DNA of 32,335 nucleotides from Paradesulfitobacterium ferrireducens (lineage in GTDB: Bacteria > Bacillota > Desulfitobacteriia > Desulfitobacteriales > Desulfitobacteriaceae). A program made the translations under genes and the position numbers. The DNA is taken from the NCBI RefSeq assembly GCF_017310645.1, contig NZ_JAFLRH010000026.1, positions 1-32,335 on the forward strand. Reading direction: 5' to 3'. Below the pieces are notes generated by a model that was not told the DNA's origin, made no database searches, and worked only from the letters and a program-made list of their open reading frames with translations. Below are positions 32,256 to 32,335 of the stretch, in pieces. Every line of letters begins with the position of its first letter. Position 1 is the first letter of the stretch.

Positions 32256-32335
32256 ATGCGGCTTAGTATATCCAAGTCTAAAAATGCTACTTCGCTTTAT
32301 GCCATACAATCTGTTTACGAGAACGGTAAGCGTTC
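32256..32335 (+). CDS. Transposase N-terminus (partial, right copy)
   Basis: ATG at 32256 with GGAGGGG upstream; 26 codons to the window end, beginning MRLSISKSKNATSLYAIQSV and ending ENGKR. Identical to the left copy over the shared 20 codons. It resembles the start of IS1634-type DDE transposases; the catalytic part is outside the window. Confidence 0.75.
   Translation, partial: MRLSISKSKNATSLYAIQSVYENGKR

Larger units (their letters stand above)
32105..32335 (+). mobile_element. IS element, 5' end (right copy, partial)
   Basis: Inverse copy of 1-213 (32105 pairs with 213, 32317 with 1) plus 18 further bases. Contains the terminator hairpin, TATAAT (32224-32229), a ribosome site and the transposase start. 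It lies 190 bases upstream of fixA, pointing away from it, and interrupts no visible gene. Confidence 0.85.

Noticed and set aside
1..32335. CRISPR array, rRNA genes, prophage or replication origin
   Set aside because: No regularly spaced direct repeats, rRNA sequence, phage structural genes or DnaA-box clusters were seen.

Overview
The window looks like part of a sporulating, strictly anaerobic Firmicute, most like Desulfitobacterium or Desulfosporosinus (Peptococcaceae/Desulfitobacteriaceae). This is an inference from gene content: a sporulation-type PASTA penicillin-binding protein, a ferredoxin-fused FixABCX electron-bifurcating complex, a molybdopterin oxidoreductase with FeS and NrfD subunits, a Moco-type riboswitch, a sigma-54 activator, strong GGAGG ribosome sites and frequent GTG/TTG starts. 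Both ends of the window are inside copies of the same insertion sequence in opposite orientation (1-213 is the reverse complement of 32105-32317), so the window may be an assembly contig that stops at a repeated IS.

Layout. 1-1057: the IS end, a doxX-like membrane gene cut by the IS, and its control region with a sigma-54 -24/-12 promoter and a cluster of GTTAAC sites. 1058-3271: a sigma-54 activator, divergent from doxX. 3295-4561 (minus): a small operon (CGGC protein, NifX-like protein, 41-residue peptide) behind a CsoR/CstR-like operator. 4645-7524 (plus): MoxR ATPase, VWA protein and methyltransferase. 7503-9332 (minus): a molybdopterin-binding MoeA-like protein behind a Moco-like riboswitch, and a DUF1847 protein. 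9357-9484: a 128-bp element with 14-bp terminal inverted repeats. 9500-13764 (minus): terminator and a three-subunit molybdopterin oxidoreductase. 14145-16959: a CRP/FNR regulator, a sulfite-reductase-like FeS protein, a LysR regulator and a DsrE/YedF-like protein. 17111-17664: a coiled-coil protein and tRNA-Lys(CUU). 17833-22373 (minus): three tandem M42 aminopeptidases and a PepV-like dipeptidase. 22538-25560: a SpoVD-like PBP, a 55-residue small gene and a LysM protein. 25680-28019 (minus): larE-larB-larC1 for the nickel-pincer cofactor. 28174-31915 (minus): fixABCX. 32105-32335: the second IS copy.

How it fits together. Two themes recur: molybdenum enzymes and their maturation (oxidoreductase, MoeA-like protein, riboswitch, possibly MoxR/VWA), and sulfur handling (DoxX, CGGC, DsrE, sulfite-reductase-like FeS protein, LarE sulfur transfer). 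FixABCX would supply low-potential ferredoxin and reduced quinone. The most interesting regulatory structure is the sigma-54 activator / GTTAAC array / doxX promoter unit, whose target has been broken by the IS. The most interesting metabolic oddity is a lar operon that has only the LarC1 half of the nickel-inserting enzyme and no LarA.
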